Of a stretch of 43,945 nt of DNA, positions 40,831 to 43,945 are shown in pieces. The DNA comes from an uncultured Mycobacteriaceae bacterium (GTDB lineage: Bacteria > Actinomycetota > Actinomycetes > Mycobacteriales > Mycobacteriaceae). The DNA is taken from positions 1 through 43,945 of the forward strand of contig CAIYOH010000148.1 of the NCBI GenBank assembly GCA_903927745.1. Direction: 5' to 3'. Within the stretch, counting starts at the first letter, position 1, and every line of letters begins with the position of its first letter. The position numbers were made by a program, and so were the translations under genes. A model generated the notes under the pieces. The model ran no database searches and was not told where the DNA came from. It was given only the letters and a program-made list of their open reading frames with translations.

Positions 40831-42204
40831 TCAGTCGATGACGGCGGCGTCCTTGCGTTCGGTGATCGGCCTGGCCAACTCCTGCTCGTCGCAGATGCGT
40901 TGCAGCTTGTCCAGCGTTGCCGCCAGGCCGGTGCCGACCCGGGGCCCGGCCGTGAACGTGGCCGGTAGCTTCCTCATCCCCTGGATGACGCCGATGGTCT
41001 CGTAGTGCACGGCGCCGTCGGGGTCGCACCGGTAGTCGGGCATGCGGTCGAGCACCGCGGTCAGCATGGACTTGAACACCGTGCGCGCCACGTTCGATCC
41101 GGCGCACCGGTGGACGCCGAGTCCGAAGCTGAAGTGGCGGTTTCCCTTACGGTCCAGAACGATCTCATCGGGGTCATGGAACACCGCGGGGTCGCGGTTG
41201 GCCATGGCCCACGAAATCCACAGCCGCTCGCCCTCCTTGAACGCGGTGCCGTCGAGCTCGACGTCGTCGGAGAAGGTCCTGCCGTCGCCGGGTGCCGGGG
41301 TGAAGTAGCGCAGAAACTCCTCGGTCGCGGGGTCGAGCAGGGTGTCGCGTCGCGTGCTCAGCAGCTCGCGCTGGTCGGGGTGCTGCGACAGCCATTCCAG
41401 CGAGTGGGCGGTCAGTGCCGTGGTGGTGTCGAAACCGCCGCCGATGATCAATCCGAGGTTGCCGATGATCTCCAGGTCGGGGGCGGGCTCGCCGTCGATC
41501 CGCATCTCGAGCAGGGCGTTGACCAGGCCGGGCCGCGGATTCTCGCGAATCTCGATCATGTTGTTGATCAAATCGATCCCCATCTGCCGGTGCATCGCGG
41601 TCACCCGCTCGATGTCCGGGGAGTGCTCGGGGGTGTAGACCGCGGCATGGGTGGGCTCGCTGTACATCTGCCAGTTCTTCAGCGGGATGCCCATCATCGC
41701 CAGCGTCAGAACGGCCGGGACGACGTTGGCGAGGTCGTCGACGAAGTCGATGCGGCCGTCCTCGATCTTCTCGTCGAGGCAGGCGCGCGTCACATCGTCG
41801 ATGAACGGCTCCCAGCGCTTCACCGCAGCCGGTGACAGATAGGGGTTGAGCACGCTGCGGTAGGTGCGGTGCTCGGGCTCGTCCATCTCCAGGATCCCGC
41901 CCCGAACGCCGCTGACGCGTCGGGCCGTCGGGATCGAAATCCCCTTGTAGCCGCGGCGTTCGTTGTTGATGTCGTGATCGTTGGAGACCGCGGGGCAGCG
42001 GGCGAGTTCGAACACCTCGTGGCTGCCGGCGGCGACCCAGTGCCCGCCGTAGGTGTCGCTCCAGGCCAGGGGGCACCGTGCATGCATCTCGTGCGTGATC
42101 TCGGTGAACCGCGCGCGGTACTCCGGGGCGTGCCGGTCGAACCGATACCGGTTTTTCTGATGGCCGCCGTCGCCGTCGGCCCCGTCGGCCTCGTTCACAC
42201 TCAC
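40831..42204 (-). CDS. Cytochrome P450 (SDR-ferredoxin-P450 operon)
   Basis: A 457-residue P450. Motifs: MDEPEHRTYRSVLNPYLSPAAVKRW, I-helix LIIGGGFDTTTALTAHSLE (GGxDT), ExxR-type K-helix ATEEFLRYFTP, and heme loop FSFGLGVHRCAGSNVARTV with the proximal Cys. The N-terminus has a Gly/Asp-rich stretch (NEADGADGDGG) before the fold begins. GTG 42204 was chosen (GGAG upstream); a longer frame would overlap the ferredoxin gene. It lies 40 bases after that ferredoxin. Confidence 0.93.
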   Translation of the reverse strand: MSVNEADGADGDGGHQKNRYRFDRHAPEYRARFTEITHEMHARCPLAWSDTYGGHWVAAGSHEVFELARCPAVSNDHDINNERRGYKGISIPTARRVSGVRGGILEMDEPEHRTYRSVLNPYLSPAAVKRWEPFIDDVTRACLDEKIEDGRIDFVDDLANVVPAVLTLAMMGIPLKNWQMYSEPTHAAVYTPEHSPDIERVTAMHRQMGIDLINNMIEIRENPRPGLVNALLEMRIDGEPAPDLEIIGNLGLIIGGGFDTTTALTAHSLEWLSQHPDQRELLSTRRDTLLDPATEEFLRYFTPAPGDGRTFSDDVELDGTAFKEGERLWISWAMANRDPAVFHDPDEIVLDRKGNRHFSFGLGVHRCAGSNVARTVFKSMLTAVLDRMPDYRCDPDGAVHYETIGVIQGMRKLPATFTAGPRVGTGLAATLDKLQRICDEQELARPITERKDAAVID

Positions 42205-42244
42205 GGCCTTTTCTCCGTCGATACGCTCTGCCTCCCTTGGTGGA

Positions 42245-42439
42245 TCATTCGGTGATGATGATGGCCTGCTCCGGACACGACTGCGCGGCCTCGCGCACGG
42301 TGTCTTCGCGGTCGGCCGGCACCACATCGTCGATCGCCGACGCACTGCCGTCGATATCGCTGAGCCGGAAGGAATCCGGCGCGATCATCGAGCACAGGGT
42401 GTGGCCCTGGCAGCGTTGTGGATCAACCCAGACCTTCAC
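42245..42439 (-). CDS. [3Fe-4S]-type ferredoxin, His variant (second)
   Basis: A 64-residue ferredoxin. Cluster motif CQGHTLCSMIAPDSF and SCPEQAIIITE: three Cys ligands, His at the second position, Ala before Pro. GTG start at 42439 with AAGGAG six bases upstream; the longer frame is not protein-like. Sits between an SDR gene and the P450 gene and is the obvious partner of that P450. Confidence 0.92.
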   Translation of the reverse strand: MKVWVDPQRCQGHTLCSMIAPDSFRLSDIDGSASAIDDVVPADREDTVREAAQSCPEQAIIITE

Positions 42440-42477
42440 GGTGTCTCCTTGCGGGGTTCGGTCGCGGTGACGGATTC

Positions 42478-43179
42478 TCAGGTGTTCCGGCCGCCGTTGA
42501 CGCCCAGAATCTGACCGGTGATGTAGCCGGCTTCCTCTGACACCAGGAAAGCGCACGCCGCGGCGATGTCCTCCGGCTGTCCCATCCGGCGCACCGGCGT
42601 CCGGGCGATGCTTTCCTCGACGCTGCCGAGGAAGCCCTGCTTCTCGGCGTTGCGCAGCATCGGGGTGTCGATGAAACCCGGGGGCACGGCGTTGACCGTG
42701 ATGCCGCTCGGACCGTACTCGAGCGCGAGCGACTTGGTGAGCCCGTTAACCGCGGACTTGGCCGCGACGTAGTGACTCATGCGAGCGACACCGGAATGCG
42801 TGCTGGATGAGGAGATGTTGACGATCCGGCCCCAGCCGGCCGCCACCATGTCGGGCAGCACCGCCTGAGTCACGTGAAAGACCCCGTTGAGGTTGACGTC
42901 GATCACCCGCTGCCATTCCTCGAAGGTCATGTTGGCGAAGCGTGTGAACCCGTCCAGTCCCGCGGCGTTGACCAGAACCGCCACCGGTCCCAGACGGGCG
43001 CGGATCGCGGACAGGGCGGCATCGACTTGCGACCGGTCGGTGACATCGGCGGTGAAAGCGCGGTCGTCATCCGATGGCTTCAGATCGATGGTGGCGACGC
43101 CCAAGCCGTCGGTGCGCAGGCGACGTGCGATGGCGAGGCCGATTCCGGAGGCACCGCCGGTCACCACCGCTGTCTTCAT
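42478..43179 (-). CDS. Short-chain dehydrogenase/reductase, FabG-like
   Basis: A 233-residue SDR. Cofactor motif VVTGGASGIGLAIARRL (residues 5-21), acidic IDLKPSDDD favouring NAD, VNAAGLDGFTRF in place of NNAG, catalytic SSSSTHSGVARMSHYVAAK and the C-terminal YITGQILGVNGG. It could oxidise the alcohol formed by the P450 encoded downstream (ferredoxin between them). ATG at 43179. Operator-like site F lies 61 bases upstream. Confidence 0.92.
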   Translation of the reverse strand: MKTAVVTGGASGIGLAIARRLRTDGLGVATIDLKPSDDDRAFTADVTDRSQVDAALSAIRARLGPVAVLVNAAGLDGFTRFANMTFEEWQRVIDVNLNGVFHVTQAVLPDMVAAGWGRIVNISSSSTHSGVARMSHYVAAKSAVNGLTKSLALEYGPSGITVNAVPPGFIDTPMLRNAEKQGFLGSVEESIARTPVRRMGQPEDIAAACAFLVSEEAGYITGQILGVNGGRNT

Positions 43180-43239
43180 GCCGACATCTCCAGCCCGACG
43201 GTGGCCGTCTCCGGCACTAAGAATCTCCCTTGCAATTAT

Positions 43240-43254
43240 GAGAACCTTACTCTC
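43240..43254. promoter_or_regulatory. Operator-like site F (SDR-ferredoxin-P450 promoter)
   Basis: GAGAACCTTACTCTC matches GAGAAT-N3-ATTCTC in 10 of 12 fixed positions. On the minus strand a CATAAT that could be the -10 overlaps its downstream end (43241-43236). Weaker match than A, B and E. Confidence 0.45.
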
Positions 43255-43381
43255 CGGCTACAGTGCGTCGCAACCGAATTCCACGAAACTGCTGTCGGGC
43301 TGCAAAGACTCGTCAAGAACACGGGAGGCCCCACCGGGCGAGCGGCCGCGCGGGCATGGTGATCGCGTTTCGCCGACCTTC

Positions 43382-43435
43382 TTGAGTTCTCGACAGCCGG
43401 CTGTAAGATTCGCCGCCTATGAGAATCACATTATC
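43382..43435 (+). promoter_or_regulatory. Putative promoter and operator-like site G of the CoA transferase gene
   Basis: TTGAGT (43382-43387) and TAAGAT (43404-43409) are 16 bases apart. GAGAATCACATTATC (43421-43435), one mismatch to the motif, begins about five bases after the expected transcription start, a normal place for a repressor site. Confidence 0.5.
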
Positions 43436-43456
43436 CCGGGCCCCGGGGGCGTCCGC

Positions 43457-43945
43457 GTGAGGCCACTGGAGGGCATCCGAGTCCTGGAAGTCGCCATGTA
43501 CGGGTTCGTCCCGTCGGCGGGCGCCGTGCTCGCCGAATGGGGTGCCGACGTGGTCAAGGTCGAGCACGCCGTCACGGGCGACCCCCAGCGCGGACTCCGG
43601 CAGACAGGCATGCTGCGCGTCGACGGCGACCCGAACCCCAACATCGAGCACGCCAACCGCGGCAAGCGCAGCATCGGACTGGACATGTCGGTCCCGGAGG
43701 GGCGGGAGGTGCTCTACGAGCTGGCCCGCCGCTCCGACGTGTTCCTGACGAGTTTCCTGCCCGATGCCCGGCACAAGTTCGGCATCGACATCGACGACAT
43801 CCGCGGGGTGAACCCGAGGATCATCTACGCGAGGGGGAGCGCGCTGGGCCCCCGCGGCGGCGAGGCGACCAAGGGCGGCTACGACATGACCGCCTTCTGG
43901 TGTCGTGCCGGAACTGCCGCTACCGTCACCCCGGCGGGGATGCCC
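43457..43945 (+). CDS. CaiB/BaiF family CoA transferase, cut by the right edge
   Basis: Class III CoA transferase that moves CoA between acids. The visible 163 residues start MRPLEGIRVLEVAMYGFVPSAGAVLAEWGADVVKVEH, then ANRGKRSIGLDMSVPEGREVLYELARRSDVFLTSFLP and NPRIIYARGSALGPRG, all typical of the family N-terminal half; the catalytic Asp region is probably just beyond the edge. GTG 43457 is the first start in frame. In context it may activate the pathway acid as a CoA thioester. Confidence 0.9.
   Translation, partial: MRPLEGIRVLEVAMYGFVPSAGAVLAEWGADVVKVEHAVTGDPQRGLRQTGMLRVDGDPNPNIEHANRGKRSIGLDMSVPEGREVLYELARRSDVFLTSFLPDARHKFGIDIDDIRGVNPRIIYARGSALGPRGGEATKGGYDMTAFWCRAGTAATVTPAGMP

Noticed and set aside
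40395..40968. Plus-strand open frames in the 40.5-40.8 kb intergenic region
   Set aside because: They run into the antisense of the flanking genes, have no ribosome site or motif, and the region is better explained by regulatory palindromes.
1..43945. Insertion sequences, phage genes, integrases or CRISPR arrays
   Set aside because: I found no transposase, integrase, phage structural gene, terminal repeats or repeat-spacer array in the window.

Overview
The window is high-GC, densely coded DNA from a mycobacterium, most likely an environmental fast-growing Mycolicibacterium. Indicators are a DesA1-type acyl-ACP desaturase next to DusB and a LytR-CpsA-Psr protein, a mycobacterial-type SAM methyltransferase, an LpqR-type dipeptidase, an MmcO-type multicopper oxidase, a mycofactocin-type dehydrogenase, many GTG starts and several apparently leaderless genes. 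From memory, the left half follows the gene order of the M. tuberculosis Rv0822c-Rv0851c region, but with large insertions.

Left part (1-10.4 kb), mostly housekeeping. A minus-strand run desA1-dusB-lcp (the lcp gene runs off the left edge) is followed by a divergent methyltransferase, a TIGR04255-like protein, four tRNA genes (Lys on minus; Glu, Asp and Phe on plus), a PPK2 polyphosphate kinase, a TPM-domain membrane protein, a DEAD-box helicase with a long hairpin-bearing leader, and a small cold shock protein.

Middle (10.4-25.8 kb). A compact six-gene minus-strand operon (18148 to 10441) carries an unknown protein, a plant-type fatty acid alpha-dioxygenase homologue, a cytochrome P450, an acyl-CoA oxidase-like flavoprotein, an unknown protein and an SDR. 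It looks like an uncharacterised fatty-acid alpha-oxidation or oxylipin-type pathway. Then come an LpqR-like dipeptidase, an amidase, a proline-iminopeptidase-like hydrolase, a multicopper oxidase, two SDRs (one mycofactocin-type) and a TetR regulator.

Right part (25.8-43.9 kb), a catabolic island. It holds three amidohydrolase-2 proteins, an acyl-CoA dehydrogenase, three P450s, four small [3Fe-4S]-type ferredoxins, a stand-alone NuoF-like flavoprotein, a Rieske ferredoxin, two tandem beta-hydroxyacid dehydrogenases, two alpha/beta hydrolases, a carboxymuconolactone decarboxylase-like protein, an SDR and a CaiB/BaiF CoA transferase cut by the right edge. A recurring palindrome, GAGAAT-N3-ATTCTC and variants, sits at the promoters of the TetR gene and most transcription units of this island, which suggests a local TetR regulon. 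The main plus-strand operon begins with an 18-codon, repeat-built leader ORF whose stop overlaps the first structural start codon. The likely logic is P450 hydroxylation powered by NADH through NuoF-like protein and ferredoxins, oxidation by dehydrogenases, CoA activation by the CoA transferase, then acyl-CoA dehydrogenation and hydrolysis or decarboxylation. The substrate cannot be read from the sequence.
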